From Candidatus Woesearchaeota archaeon (lineage in GTDB: Archaea > Nanobdellota > Nanobdellia > Woesearchaeales > JAUUYB01), in contig JAUUYB010000003.1 in NCBI GenBank assembly GCA_030590605.1, forward strand, positions 1 to 22,976: a stretch of DNA of 22,976 nucleotides, given 5' to 3'. The translations under genes were made by a program, and so were the position numbers. This document shows, piece by piece, positions 22,902 through 22,976 of the stretch. Every line of letters starts with the position of its first letter. The first letter of the stretch is position 1. A model generated the notes under the pieces. That model was not told where the DNA came from. It ran no database searches and worked only from the letters and a program-made list of their open reading frames with translations.

Positions 22902-22976
22902 ATGAGAATACTGCTTATTAACCCTAATTTTGAGCCGCCACTGGTGTATCAGAAGAACGATCTTCGAAATACCCCG
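22902..22976 (+). CDS. Start of a probable B12-binding radical SAM protein (truncated by window)
   Basis: Only 25 codons are seen, beginning MRILLINPNFEPPLVYQK. The ILLINPN strand followed by a proline-rich turn is the typical N-terminus of cobalamin-binding-domain radical SAM enzymes (BchE/P-methylase-like). A correctly placed TATA box supports the start. With so few residues, other Rossmann-like families are possible, including glycosyltransferases. Confidence 0.5.
   Translation, partial: MRILLINPNFEPPLVYQKNDLRNTP

Noticed and set aside
22881..22941. Inverted repeat GTGGCGG / CCGCCAC around the last gene's start
   Set aside because: It is seven base pairs with a 47-base gap, and the left arm would lie outside a leaderless mRNA; chance is a sufficient explanation.

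Overview
The window looks archaeal. Seven starts are preceded by AT-rich TATA-like boxes. In four cases (16362-, 16459+, 11618-, 22902+) the box centre lies only about 26-28 bp upstream of the start codon, as expected for leaderless archaeal transcripts. Inside operons, GGTGA or GGAGG Shine-Dalgarno (SD) motifs and ATGA start/stop overlaps are common. A small Lrp/AsnC-type regulator is present. The lineage cannot be fixed from this sequence; an uncultivated archaeon is likely. Nearly everything except the last two genes is a cell-surface polysaccharide or glycoprotein-glycan locus.

Region 1 (1-8866, +) is one tight operon. It holds the 3' end of a GT2 polyprenyl-phosphate glycosyltransferase, an AsnB-type amidotransferase, a CysQ-like PAP phosphatase, an APS kinase, a nucleotidyltransferase/APS-kinase-like fusion, two GT4 glycosyltransferases and a second AsnB. 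Region 2 (8867-9185) has no gene. It carries a 209-bp non-coding MITE-like element with 17-bp terminal inverted repeats, flanked by perfect 9-bp direct repeats (a target-site duplication), and then a promoter. Region 3 is a PAPS-dependent sulfotransferase (9186-10034, +), convergent with a 526-aa capsule-type GT-B protein (10038-11618, -). Regions 1 and 3 together form a sulfation module: PAPS supply, sulfotransfer and PAP clean-up.

Region 4 (11753-19818) is a nonulosonic-acid locus, best read as pseudaminic acid: PseB and PseC (+); a three-gene amidination cassette HisH2-HisF2-PseA/WbpG (-); and, divergent from it, an operon that starts with an Lrp/AsnC regulator and runs through a pseudaminate-associated methylase, an SpsF/PseF-like cytidylyltransferase, PseI and a PseH-like GNAT. 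A TIM-barrel protein and another GT4 follow. No PseG (UDP-sugar hydrolase) is visible. The divergent promoter between hisH2 and lrp is spanned by a long imperfect palindrome around the TATA boxes, a good candidate operator for the regulator.

Region 5 is a PRPP synthetase with two extra segments, then the first 25 codons of a probable B12-binding radical SAM protein that runs off the window.

Taken together, the genes suggest a surface glycan (N-glycan, archaellum or S-layer glycan, or capsule) carrying an acetamidino-type, possibly methylated, pseudaminic-acid residue, with sulfate esters and possibly amidated sugar acids. The final structure is inference.
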